Shown here: piece by piece, positions 17,103-25,168 of the stretch
Numbering within the stretch: the first letter of the stretch is position 1
Layout of the letters: every line of letters begins with the position of its first letter
Assembly (NCBI RefSeq): GCF_020103695.1
Contig: NZ_JAHXBF010000005.1
Coordinates: 372,001-436,000, forward strand
Length of the DNA: 64,000 bases
Direction: 5' to 3'
From: Hyalangium versicolor
Lineage (GTDB): Bacteria; Myxococcota; Myxococcia; Myxococcales; Myxococcaceae
Made by a program: the position numbers and the translations under genes
The notes under the pieces: generated by a model
The model's input: the letters and a program-made list of their open reading frames with translations, nothing else
Database searches by the model: none
What the model was told of the DNA's origin: nothing

Positions 17103-18455
17103 ATGCCACTGAAGTACCTGCTGCCCGAGGACCAGATCCCCCGCCACTGGTACAACATCATCCCGGATCTCCCCTCGCCTCCAGCCCCCGTGCTGCACCC
17201 GGGCACGCTCCAGCCAGTGAAACCGGACGACCTGGCGCCTCTCTTCCCCATGCCCCTCATCGAGCAGGAGATGAGCAGCCAGCGGGAGATCCTCATTCCC
17301 GAGGAGATCCGTGCCGCCCTGGCGCGCTGGCGGCCCTCGCCGCTGTTCCGCGCCCTGGCGCTGGAGCAGAAGCTCGGGACGCGCTCCCACATCTATTACA
17401 AGTACGAGGGTGTCTCTCCGGCGGGCAGCCACAAGCCGAACACCGCCGTGGCTCAGGCCTTCTACAACGCGAAGGCGGGCGTGCGGCGCCTGGCCACCGA
17501 GACGGGCGCCGGTCAGTGGGGAAGCTCGCTGGCCTTCGCCGGACAGCTCTTCGGCCTGGCCGTCACCGTCTATATGGTGAAGGTGAGCTACGAGCAGAAG
17601 CCGTACCGGCGCTCGCTCATGCGCACCTGGGGCGCCGAGGTCTTCGCCTCTCCCACGGACAAGACGAACTCTGGCCGCGGCATCCTCGGGCAGGATCCGA
17701 AGAGCCCGGGCTCGCTGGGCATCGCAATCTCCGAGGCAGTGGAGGATGCAGCCACTCACGAGGACACGAAGTACGCGCTGGGCTCGGTGCTCAACCACGT
17801 GTGCCTGCACCAGACGGTGGTCGGCCAGGAGGCCCAGGAGCAGATGAAGCTGGCCGGCGAGTACCCGGACGTCGTCATCGGTTGCCACGGAGGAGGCAGC
17901 AACTTCGCGGGCATCGCCTTCCCGTTCGCGCGGGACAAGATGCACGGCAAGCAGGTGCGGCTGGTGGCGGCCGAGCCCACGAGCTGTCCGACCCTCACCC
18001 GGGGCGTGTACACCTACGACTTCGGCGACACGGGGAAGATGACGCCGCTGATGAAGATGCACACGCTGGGGCACGACTTCATGCCGCCGGGCATCCACGC
18101 GGGAGGACTGCGCTACCACGGCGCCAGCCCGCTGGTGTCCCAGCTCGTGGCCGCCGGCCTGGCCGAGGGCGTCGCCTACCCGCAGCGGGCCTGCTTCGAG
18201 GCCGCCGTCCTCTTCGCTCGCGCCGAGGGCATCCTGCCCGCGCCGGAGAGCTCGCATGCCATCAAGGCCGCCATCGAGGAGGCACAGCGCGCCGACGCGG
18301 AGGGCCAGCAGCGCGTCATCCTCTTCAACCTCTCCGGGCACGGGCACTTCGATCTGGGCGCCTACGATCAGTACCTCGCCGGCCAGCTCGAGGATTTCGA
18401 GTACCCTCGCGAGGCCGTGGAGGCGTCGATCGCGAAGCTGCCCAAGGTGGGTTGA
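17103..18455 (+). CDS. TrpB2-type tryptophan synthase beta chain
   Basis: A 450-residue PLP enzyme of the TrpB2 branch, longer than classical TrpB (about 400). PLP Lys111 lies in AGSHKPNTA, the phosphate-binding glycines in [10 protein letters not shown], and ETGAGQWG precedes the central domain. TrpB2 proteins condense indole and serine to tryptophan without a tight TrpA partner, or salvage indole. No trpA or other trp gene is adjacent, which fits a stand-alone salvage role. The ATG at 17103 has GGAGG nine bases upstream. It is oriented away from the gene on its left and is followed after 43 bases by the nucleotidyltransferase. Confidence 0.93.
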   Translation: MPLKYLLPEDQIPRHWYNIIPDLPSPPAPVLHPGTLQPVKPDDLAPLFPMPLIEQEMSSQREILIPEEIRAALARWRPSPLFRALALEQKLGTRSHIYYKYEGVSPAGSHKPNTAVAQAFYNAKAGVRRLATETGAGQWGSSLAFAGQLFGLAVTVYMVKVSYEQKPYRRSLMRTWGAEVFASPTDKTNSGRGILGQDPKSPGSLGIAISEAVEDAATHEDTKYALGSVLNHVCLHQTVVGQEAQEQMKLAGEYPDVVIGCHGGGSNFAGIAFPFARDKMHGKQVRLVAAEPTSCPTLTRGVYTYDFGDTGKMTPLMKMHTLGHDFMPPGIHAGGLRYHGASPLVSQLVAAGLAEGVAYPQRACFEAAVLFARAEGILPAPESSHAIKAAIEEAQRADAEGQQRVILFNLSGHGHFDLGAYDQYLAGQLEDFEYPREAVEASIAKLPKVG

Positions 18456-18498
18456 TCGGATGCGTGTCCGCTGAGCGCCAAGGTGCTATCTCGGCACC

Positions 18499-19302
18499 AT
18501 GCAAAGCATACCGGCGCGCCACCGTGAGTTCCTGACGACTGCTCTCGACGCCTGGCGGTCCCACCCGGGAATCCTGGGCGTCCTCGCGGGCGGCTCATTC
18601 CTGAGCCGGAGCATGGACGAGTTCTCGGATCTGGATCTCGTCCTCGTTGTCTCGGACACGCTGCGGCCCCAGATTGCCCAGGAGCGGCTCGGGATCGCTC
18701 GAGTCGCCGGCCCCCTGCTCCAGGGCTTCACGGGCGAACACGTGGGCGAGCCCCGCCTGCTGATCTGCCTCTATGGACCGCCGCTCCTCCATGTCGATCT
18801 GAAGTTCATCTCGGTTGCCGAACTCGGCTCCCGAATCGAGGATCCGGAGATCCTGTTCGAGCGTGATGGCGTCATCTCGGAGCGCCTGCGCACGACCCAG
18901 GCAAAGCCGCTGGAGGCCCCGTCGGCGCAGTGGATCGAAGACCGCTTCTGGGTGTGGATCCACTACGGCATCGACAAGGTCCGGCGCGGAGAGATCTTCG
19001 AGTGCCTGGACATGTTGGCGTTCCTGCGAGCACAGGCTCTCGCTCCGCTCATTTCGCTCGTGGACGGTGGGCTGTGGCGAGGAGTGCGGCGCCTCGATGC
19101 CTCACGCCACGCCTCGGCGCTCTCGCGGGTCTGTGCGCAACCCGATCCGAAGGACTGCTTTCGCGCGCTGAGCGCCGCTGTCGAACTCTATGCCGCGCTG
19201 CGAGGTCATCTCCCCGCGGCAGCGGCTCCCACGCCCTCGCCGGCGGAGCCCACCGTTCGCGCCTATCTGGCGGAGGCAGTGGCCCTGCAATCATCGCCGT
19301 AG
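18499..19302 (+). CDS. Nucleotidyltransferase-fold protein
   Basis: A 267-residue protein with the pol-beta nucleotidyltransferase signature GGSFLSRSMDEFSDLDLVLV: the GGS at 31-33 and metal-binding Asp44 and Asp46, with a third acidic candidate in LLHVDLKF near 100. The C-terminal half is helical, as in aminoglycoside or lincosamide nucleotidyltransferases. It probably transfers a nucleotide to a small molecule or protein; the substrate is unknown, and resistance should not be assumed. The ATG lies 43 bases after TrpB2. The stop codon is followed by a short leader that can fold up to the start of the next gene. Confidence 0.75.
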   Translation: MQSIPARHREFLTTALDAWRSHPGILGVLAGGSFLSRSMDEFSDLDLVLVVSDTLRPQIAQERLGIARVAGPLLQGFTGEHVGEPRLLICLYGPPLLHVDLKFISVAELGSRIEDPEILFERDGVISERLRTTQAKPLEAPSAQWIEDRFWVWIHYGIDKVRRGEIFECLDMLAFLRAQALAPLISLVDGGLWRGVRRLDASRHASALSRVCAQPDPKDCFRALSAAVELYAALRGHLPAAAAPTPSPAEPTVRAYLAEAVALQSSP

Positions 19303-19372
19303 GGCAGGTCGACGCAATCGGAGCAGGAGTCCTGCGTACAGAGGGAGCAATCTCTCACTCCGGAGCCTGCCC
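19302..19372 (+). repeat. Leader able to fold between a stop codon and the next ATG
   Basis: GGGCAGG at 19302-19308 can pair with CCTGCCC at 19366-19372, closing the whole 5' leader of the bactofilin-like gene just before its ATG at 19373. Inside lies a second perfect palindrome, GCAGGAGTCCTGC (19323-19335). The ribosome site CGGAG (19361-19365) would sit at the base of the stem. It may matter for translation, or be chance in a GC-rich leader. Confidence 0.3.
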
Positions 19373-19969
19373 ATGCGCCCGTTGTCCCTTTCCACCCTGG
19401 CTCTCTGCAGCATCCTGTCCCTGCCCGCACTCGCGGAGGATACGGGGAGCTCACAGGCTTCCCCGCCCAAAGAGGCCAAGGACAAGAAGACACCTCCGCC
19501 TCGCGTGCAGTGTTCCATCCATTCCAAGGATGGCAGCCGCGCCGTCCAGGGCGTCAACCTGGTCGTGAACGCGGGAGAGAAAACCCGAGACGCCGTGGCA
19601 GTGGACGGGGACGTCCTGATCCGCAAGGGCGCCGTGGTGGAAGACGTGGTCGCCATCCACGGCAAGATCACCATCGAGGAGGGCGCCAAGGTGAAGGGCG
19701 ATGCCGTCGCGCTCGGTGGGGAAGTCCGGCTCCAGAAGAAGGCCCGGGTGGAGGGGGACGTGGTGGCGCTCGGCGGCTCGCTCCAGATGGATGAGAGCGC
19801 CAGCGTCGGAGGCGACAAGGTCAGCTTCTCCCTCTCCTTCAACGGAGATGAACTCGCGCAGAGCTTCCTCGAGAAGGCCCTCAAGAACTCCGATTGCCAG
19901 ATCACCCTCCGAAGTGACGACAACGACAACGACGACGATGACGACGACAAGGATGACCACGACGAGTAG
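19373..19969 (+). CDS. Secreted bactofilin-like (polymer-forming) beta-repeat protein
   Basis: A 198-residue exported protein: signal peptide 1-21 (ALA/EDT), a charged linker with one Cys, then about five short beta-helix turns (62-150) with the pattern V-x-G-D-x-x-x-x-G-A and GGxVRLQKKA. This is the repeat of bactofilins and the polymer-forming DUF583 group. The end is a run of Asp and Asn residues. Cytosolic bactofilins build scaffolds; this one carries a signal peptide and so would act in the envelope. Its repeats closely resemble those of the larger protein at 62648. Function is inferred from fold only. Confidence 0.75.
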   Translation: MRPLSLSTLALCSILSLPALAEDTGSSQASPPKEAKDKKTPPPRVQCSIHSKDGSRAVQGVNLVVNAGEKTRDAVAVDGDVLIRKGAVVEDVVAIHGKITIEEGAKVKGDAVALGGEVRLQKKARVEGDVVALGGSLQMDESASVGGDKVSFSLSFNGDELAQSFLEKALKNSDCQITLRSDDNDNDDDDDDKDDHDE

Positions 19970-20150
19970 GCATCCCTGTTTCGAACCCCACGGACCCGAA
20001 GCGAGGGTTTGACGCACTGAGTTGAAGATCGAGCTGGGCTCTCTTGCTCAGTCGCCAGCCTCCAGGACAGCCGGGCCCCTTGGTACCTGCCGGGTTGTTC
20101 TGGCGTAGGGGTTGCCGCTTTTTGCGGCTATCTTTCGCGCACCCCTCGCC

Positions 20151-20165
20151 AAGGAGGCTGCAATT
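20151..20165 (+). promoter_or_regulatory. Ribosome site pointing to an ATT start for pntA
   Basis: A full AAGGAGG at 20151-20157 is followed by five bases and then ATT at 20163-20165. In-frame translation from there reads (M)[19 protein letters not shown], which matches the N-terminus of PntA proteins exactly at the initiator. No ATG, GTG or TTG lies between the ribosome site and the conserved sequence. Confidence 0.6.
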
Positions 20166-21731
20166 CGTATCGGAGTTCCTCGAGAAATCCTCCCGGGTGA
20201 GCGGCGCGTTGCTGCGACCCCCGAGTCCATCCGCAAGCTTCGTGAACTCGGCTTCGAAGTCTCCGTCGAGAAAGGCGCGGGCTCCGATTCCGGCATCTCC
20301 GACGACGCGTATGCCGCGGCGGGCGCCACGCTGGCCGACACGGCCGACGCGCTCTGGAAGGCCGCTGACGTCGTCGTGAAGGTTCGCCCGCCGACGCCGG
20401 AGGAGGCTTCACGGGCCCGGCCGGGCATCACGCTCATCTCGCTGCTGCAGCCGGAGCGCCATCCAGAGCTCCCCCCGGTCCTTCAGTCGCTCAAGCTGTC
20501 GGCCATCGCGCTGGAGCGCATCCCTCGGGTGACGCGCGCCCAGAAGATGGACGTGCTCAGCTCCATGGCGAACCTGGCCGGCTACCGCGCCGTGATCGAG
20601 GCCGCACAGCACTACCAAGGCTTCTTCAGTCCACAGATCACCGCCGCGGGAGCGACTCCGCCGGCTCGCGTGCTCATCATCGGTGCCGGCGTGGCGGGAC
20701 TGGCCGCGATCGCCGCCGCGAAGTCCCTGGGCGCGGAGGTACGCGCCTTCGATGTGCGCGCCGCCGCGCGTGAGCAGGTGGAGAGCCTGGGGGCCAGGTT
20801 CCTCCAGGTCGACATCCAGGAGAGCGGCGAAGGCGGGGGCGGCTACGCCAAGACGATGAGCAAGGAGTTCATCGACGCGGAGATGGCCCTGTTCCGCCAG
20901 CAGGCGGCGGAGGTGGACATCATCATCACCACCGCGCTCGTGCCCGGCACCCGGGCGCCGATCCTGTTGCCGCGGGATGTGGTGGACAAGCTCAAGCCCG
21001 GCTCGATCGTCGTGGACATGGCTGCCGAACAGGGCGGCAACTGCGAGCTGTGCAAGCCGGGGGAGATCGTCGAATTCAATGGGGTGAAGATCATCGGCTT
21101 TACGGATCTGGCCAGCCGCATGGCTGGCACCGCCAGCCGCTTCTTCGCCAACAACCTGGTGCATCTGATTACGGAGATGGGCGCGGGCGACAAGTTCCAC
21201 GTCGATCTGGAGAACGACGTGGTGCGCCCGGCGCTCATCACCCACGGGGGCGAATTGCTGCCTCCACCGCCGCGCAAGGAGCCCTCCCCGGCCGCGCCGG
21301 CCAAACCCGCCCCGAAGCCGCCTCCCGCGGATGCGAAGCCTCAACAACAAGCCATCATGGCGCCCTCGCGCCGCGCCTGGGGCACGACGATCGGCGGCTT
21401 GCTCGTGATCGGTGTCCTGTTCGTGTTGGGCCGCTTCGCTCCCGAGGACTTCCTCAAGCACTTCACCGTCTTCATCCTGGCGTGCTTCGTGGGCTGGCAG
21501 GTGATCTGGAGCGTCACTCCGGCCCTGCACACGCCCCTGATGAGCGTCACCAACGCCATCAGCGGCATCATCATCATCGGCGGCATGCTCCAGATTGGAA
21601 GCGATGTGGATCTGGCCTCCATCCTGGGAGCGCTCGCCGTGCTCGTGGCCGCCATCAACATCTCGGGCGGCTTCCTGGTGACACAACGCATGCTGAAGAT
21701 GTTCCGGAAGAATCCCGGAGGTGGCGCATGA
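20163..21731 (+). CDS. pntA: NAD(P) transhydrogenase alpha subunit
   Basis: Alpha subunit of the proton-translocating transhydrogenase, which moves hydride between NADH and NADP+ using the proton gradient. From the proposed ATT start it has 522 residues. Residues 1-370 form the NAD-binding domain I ([35 protein letters not shown], Rossmann [32 protein letters not shown]). A Pro/Ala linker near 378-400 leads to three to four membrane helices at the C-terminus, as in one-piece PntA of E. coli. A TTG at 20112 would add 17 residues with no family match and would put a GCCGC-TTTTT-GCGGC hairpin (20114-20128) inside the gene. pntB overlaps by four bases. Confidence 0.9.
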   Translation: MRIGVPREILPGERRVAATPESIRKLRELGFEVSVEKGAGSDSGISDDAYAAAGATLADTADALWKAADVVVKVRPPTPEEASRARPGITLISLLQPERHPELPPVLQSLKLSAIALERIPRVTRAQKMDVLSSMANLAGYRAVIEAAQHYQGFFSPQITAAGATPPARVLIIGAGVAGLAAIAAAKSLGAEVRAFDVRAAAREQVESLGARFLQVDIQESGEGGGGYAKTMSKEFIDAEMALFRQQAAEVDIIITTALVPGTRAPILLPRDVVDKLKPGSIVVDMAAEQGGNCELCKPGEIVEFNGVKIIGFTDLASRMAGTASRFFANNLVHLITEMGAGDKFHVDLENDVVRPALITHGGELLPPPPRKEPSPAAPAKPAPKPPPADAKPQQQAIMAPSRRAWGTTIGGLLVIGVLFVLGRFAPEDFLKHFTVFILACFVGWQVIWSVTPALHTPLMSVTNAISGIIIIGGMLQIGSDVDLASILGALAVLVAAINISGGFLVTQRMLKMFRKNPGGGA

Positions 21732-23161
21732 GCGGCATCACTGCCATTGCCTACCTCCTGGCGGGCGTGCTCTTCATCCGCAGCCTCGGAGGACTCTCCA
21801 AGCAGGAGACGGCGGCGCGCGGAAACCTGTACGGCATGGTCGGCATGGCGCTCGCGGTGGGCGTGGCCGGCATTACCTGGCTGCTCACACGGGAAGGCTC
21901 GTTCGGAGCCGGCCTGCCGCTGCTGGTGGGCTCGGTGCTGGTGGGCTCGGTCATCGGCTCGGTGCTGGCTCGCCGGGTGGAGATGACGGGCATGCCGGAG
22001 CTGGTCGCCATCCTTCACAGCTTCGTCGGATTGGCAGCAGTGCTGGTGGGCATCTCCTCCTATCTGGCGCCTCGCGCGGGCGCTCATGAGCTGACCGGCG
22101 CGGCCCATATCGTCGCCATGGTGGAGATCTGGGTGGGCGTGGCCGTGGGCGCGCTCACCTTCACGGGGTCCATCATCGCCTGGGCCAAGCTGCGGGGGAG
22201 CCTCTCCGGCAAGCCGTTGCTGCTGCCAGGCCGGCATGCGATCAACGCCGCGATTGCCGCGGGGATTGTCGGCCTGGCCGTGCCCTTCGTGGCAGCCAGC
22301 GGGCCGGGCGCTGGCCTGGTGTGGCTGCTGGTGATGACGGTGCTGGCGGGCCTGCTGGGCATCCACTTGGTGATGGCCATTGGCGGCGCGGACATGCCGG
22401 TGGTGGTGTCGCTGCTCAACAGCTACTCGGGGTGGGCGGCGGCGGCGGCGGGTTTCGTGCTCGCCAACGATCTGCTCATCGTCACCGGCGCGCTGGTGGG
22501 CGCCAGTGGAGCGATCCTGTCCATCATCATGTGCCGGGCGATGAACCGGTCGATCCTCAACGTCGTCTTCGGCGGCTTCGGCACGGGGGATGTGAAACCG
22601 TCCGTGGGGCCTCGCTCGGGCGAGGTGCGCGAGCTGTCCGCGGACGAGACGGCGGCTCGGCTGAACGCGGCGAAGAACGTCATCATCGTGCCGGGCTACG
22701 GCATGGCTGTGGCGCGTGCGCAGAACGCCGTGGAGGAACTCACGCGAGAACTGCGCGAGAAGGGCGTGAACGTCCGCTTCGCGATCCACCCGGTGGCGGG
22801 CCGGCTCCCGGGGCACATGAACGTGCTGCTGGCCGAGGCGGGCGTGCCGTACGACATCGTCCAGGAGATGGAGCACATCAATCACGACTTCGCGACCACG
22901 GATGTGGTGCTGGTGATTGGCGCCAACGACATCGTCAATCCGGGCGCATTGGATGATGCGTCCAGCCCGATCTACGGGATGCCGGTGCTCGAGGTGTGGA
23001 AGTCCAAGCTCGTGGTGGTACTCAAGCGCGGCATGGCGGCGGGCTACGCGGGAGTGGAGAACCCGCTGTTCCTCCTGGACAACACGCGCATGCTATTCGG
23101 CGACGCGCGCAAGTCCATCGAGGCGCTGCTGTCCGTGGTCGGCAGATCCAAGGCAGCGTGA
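21728..23161 (+). CDS. pntB: NAD(P) transhydrogenase beta subunit
   Basis: A 477-residue partner of PntA. The first 270 residues hold about nine membrane helices (for example [17 protein letters not shown] and [15 protein letters not shown]) including the proton channel. The last 180 form NADP-binding domain III, with [42 protein letters not shown] and [16 protein letters not shown]. Length and motifs match the family. It starts in an ATGA overlap with pntA, so the two are translated together and form the membrane complex that supplies NADPH. It ends eight bases before the convergent NYN gene. Confidence 0.95.
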   Translation: MSGITAIAYLLAGVLFIRSLGGLSKQETAARGNLYGMVGMALAVGVAGITWLLTREGSFGAGLPLLVGSVLVGSVIGSVLARRVEMTGMPELVAILHSFVGLAAVLVGISSYLAPRAGAHELTGAAHIVAMVEIWVGVAVGALTFTGSIIAWAKLRGSLSGKPLLLPGRHAINAAIAAGIVGLAVPFVAASGPGAGLVWLLVMTVLAGLLGIHLVMAIGGADMPVVVSLLNSYSGWAAAAAGFVLANDLLIVTGALVGASGAILSIIMCRAMNRSILNVVFGGFGTGDVKPSVGPRSGEVRELSADETAARLNAAKNVIIVPGYGMAVARAQNAVEELTRELREKGVNVRFAIHPVAGRLPGHMNVLLAEAGVPYDIVQEMEHINHDFATTDVVLVIGANDIVNPGALDDASSPIYGMPVLEVWKSKLVVVLKRGMAAGYAGVENPLFLLDNTRMLFGDARKSIEALLSVVGRSKAA

Positions 23162-23169
23162 TTGGAGCC

Positions 23170-24108
23170 CTACCCCTCTGCGTCCTCGGGATCCGGGTAG
23201 GACTCCAGCTCCTCGTCCTCCTCCGCCTCATGCGCCGCGCCGCGCTTCGCGTGCCCGCTGCGCGCCGGTGCCGCCTCGGGAGTCACCACGTACCACTGGC
23301 GGCCCTGCTGCTGCCGCTTGAGCAATCCCTCCTGCTCCATCGCCTCGAGCATCTTGGCGAACGTGGGGAAGCCGTGATCCCGCTCGTCGAAGTCCGGCTC
23401 CTTGCGGACAATGGTCTCCTTGATGAGCGACGGGTTGATGGGGCCCGCCGCGCTCCCCAGCAGCCGCTTCACCACCGATCGAGCAATATCCGGAACCTTC
23501 GGACGCCCCTTCTGCGCACCCGCGGGCGCCTCCGGCTCGTGCGCCTTGCTCCCATGCCCCTTGGCGCCACGGTGTCCGGAACGTGAGCCGCGCGCCGGCT
23601 CCTCGGCGCTGACCGAGTCGCCCTTGTCCTTCTCCCCACGGGCCTGTTTGGGGCGCAGGTACAGGAACTCGTCACATGCCTTCACGAAGAGCGGCGACGT
23701 GGAGCCCTTCACCGCCAGTCCGATCACCGTGCGGCCGTTCTCGCGCAGCTTGTACGCCAGCGGACAGAAGTCGCTGTCACCCGAGGCGATGACGAACGTG
23801 TCGATGTGCTCGCGCGCGTAGCACAGCTCCAGTGCGTCGATGACCAGGCGCATGTCCGCCCCGTTCTTCCCCGACCGGGTCGAGGGCGGCACATCCAGCA
23901 GCTCCACCCCGTACTCGTGCAGGCGCGTCTTGGCGTCCGGGAAGCGGGACCAGTCGCAGTAGGCACGGCGGAACACCACCTTGCCCTTCTCCAGCAGGCG
24001 GTCGAGGGAGGGCTGCAGATCAAAGTTCGCGGCGCTGATGCCGGTGTTGGTGACGAGGTTCTCGAAGTCGAGAAAAAGGGCGATGCGGTGCTCGGTCTGT
24101 CCGTTCAA
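23170..24108 (-). CDS. NYN-domain ribonuclease-like protein with C-terminal LOTUS/OST-HTH domain
   Basis: A 312-residue soluble protein. The N-terminal NYN (PIN-like, LabA/DUF88) domain spans about 8-150 with the acidic metal site: Asp14 in LFLDFEN, an Asp in GADMRLVIDAL, and Asp pair in SGDSDFCPL. A basic, low-complexity linker (about 155-205) joins it to an OST-HTH/LOTUS domain (about 206-285, IARSVVKRLL to LLKRQQQGRQWYV). The C-terminus is acidic. NYN domains are predicted or known RNases, and LOTUS domains bind RNA, so RNA processing is likely. The target is unknown. It is encoded alone, convergent with pntB. Confidence 0.88.
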   Translation of the reverse strand: MNGQTEHRIALFLDFENLVTNTGISAANFDLQPSLDRLLEKGKVVFRRAYCDWSRFPDAKTRLHEYGVELLDVPPSTRSGKNGADMRLVIDALELCYAREHIDTFVIASGDSDFCPLAYKLRENGRTVIGLAVKGSTSPLFVKACDEFLYLRPKQARGEKDKGDSVSAEEPARGSRSGHRGAKGHGSKAHEPEAPAGAQKGRPKVPDIARSVVKRLLGSAAGPINPSLIKETIVRKEPDFDERDHGFPTFAKMLEAMEQEGLLKRQQQGRQWYVVTPEAAPARSGHAKRGAAHEAEEDEELESYPDPEDAEG

Positions 24109-24172
24109 GGGCCGTCTCGGAGAGGGCTGGGGCGCCAGGTTGGCGCGGGCTCAGGAGAGCCGGAAGAGCTAC

Positions 24173-24209
24173 GGCCCCACCCTACTCTCTTCCCGAGAGG
24201 CCGTGGGGC
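24173..24209 (-). terminator. Two-tier hairpin after the 24217 gene
   Basis: GCCCCAC (24174-24180) pairs with GTGGGGC (24203-24209), and inside it CTCTC (24185-24189) pairs with GAGAG (24195-24199). It lies eight bases past the stop of the minus-strand gene at 24217. The minus-strand side has a poor T-tract; the plus-strand side ends TTCTCTCTT. It most likely ends transcription of the minus-strand gene. Confidence 0.4.
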
Positions 24210-24216
24210 TTCTCTC

Positions 24217-25014
24217 TTATCTACGGCTGGCCCTCCGGTGCCGCCACCACAACAACCCCATGATCCCGATCACGAGCACCACCGGGACCATCACCGTCCC
24301 GAAGTTCATGCCCATCGCGACCGGCATGTTCCCACCAAACTCCTTCGCGTCGATCGTGAGCGGGACCTGCATCGTCGAGATGATCTGCGCGCCAGCCTTC
24401 CGAGCCGCATCGAGGTCCCGCCGGTGGGTATTGAGAGAGAGAATGTCGAGCGTGTCACGCGAGGGGATCAGGTAGACCACCGCGCTGGCCGTGTTCGCCC
24501 GCAAGTCCGACTCCGGCAGATCCGTCGTGTATTCCCAGCGGGCCACCGGAACAGTCCCCACCTTTTCGAGGGTGTACGGACTGGCCTTGCTGTCGACCAG
24601 GTGCGTCGAGGCCCCGAACTCCTGGGACAGGTTCTGCATCGTGCCTTCGATGAAGCCTTGGATCTGCTGATCGTACATCTGCCCGATCCCGGGCCTCGGG
24701 ATGCTCGCCACCGTGAGGACGAGCACATGCTCAGGCTGCCGGAGGACGACTTGCGCACGCACGTTCTTCCGCTGGGAGGACTCCACTTCTTCCCGAGGAA
24801 TGCCCGCGCACGCCTGGGGATCGAACGCCGAGGTGGGAATGCGGATGCAGACCGTTGCCCCCTCCAGGCTGAAATCCATCGAGAGCTGTGTCTCGGGATT
24901 GACCGTGAGGCGCTCCGCGAACGCCACCGAGCCCGCGAGAAGAACTCCGAAAAGCAGACTCCGGCAGGCATGGTTCCGAGCGGGGCCTCTCGTGGCCCAG
25001 GCTGGCTGACTCAT
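24217..25014 (-). CDS. Secreted membrane-anchored protein, unknown function
   Basis: A 265-residue protein with an N-terminal signal peptide (about 17-33, SLLFGVLLAGSVAFA). The mature part is mixed alpha/beta. A single C-terminal membrane helix (about 238-257, MVPVVLVIGIMGLLWW) is followed by the positive tail RHRRASRR, so the body faces the periplasm. I do not recognise the family; two Cys (TVCIRI, DPQACAG) could pair. The ATG at 25014 is preferred because the longer frame upstream overlaps the divergent gene's leader. It is divergent from the VIT-vWA gene, separated by 154 bases that contain a hairpin. Confidence 0.7.
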   Translation of the reverse strand: MSQPAWATRGPARNHACRSLLFGVLLAGSVAFAERLTVNPETQLSMDFSLEGATVCIRIPTSAFDPQACAGIPREEVESSQRKNVRAQVVLRQPEHVLVLTVASIPRPGIGQMYDQQIQGFIEGTMQNLSQEFGASTHLVDSKASPYTLEKVGTVPVARWEYTTDLPESDLRANTASAVVYLIPSRDTLDILSLNTHRRDLDAARKAGAQIISTMQVPLTIDAKEFGGNMPVAMGMNFGTVMVPVVLVIGIMGLLWWRHRRASRR

Positions 25015-25040
25015 CCGCTCACGATAGCCCGGACGTGACT

Positions 25041-25069
25041 CGAGCCCCTCTGATCCGAAGGGGGGCTCG
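25041..25069. repeat. Perfect 8-bp inverted repeat in a divergent promoter region
   Basis: CGAGCCCC (25041-25048) and GGGGCTCG (25062-25069) are perfect inverted copies 13 bases apart. They lie in the 154-base gap between the start of the minus-strand gene (25014) and the GTG at 25169. This could be an operator or a leader hairpin; there is no local regulator to assign. Confidence 0.3.
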
Positions 25070-25168
25070 ACGAAAACCAGGGTATCGCGAAAGATGGGCG
25101 TCCATGTAGGTAGACCGCGCCGAAGGCTCGTGCGTTGAAGCAGTCCTCGGACCGTAGAGGAGAGACCC

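Noticed and set aside
20112..20162. TTG start for pntA
   Set aside because: It lacks properly spaced Shine-Dalgarno sequence, adds 17 residues unlike the family, and would place a hairpin and a perfect ribosome site inside the gene.
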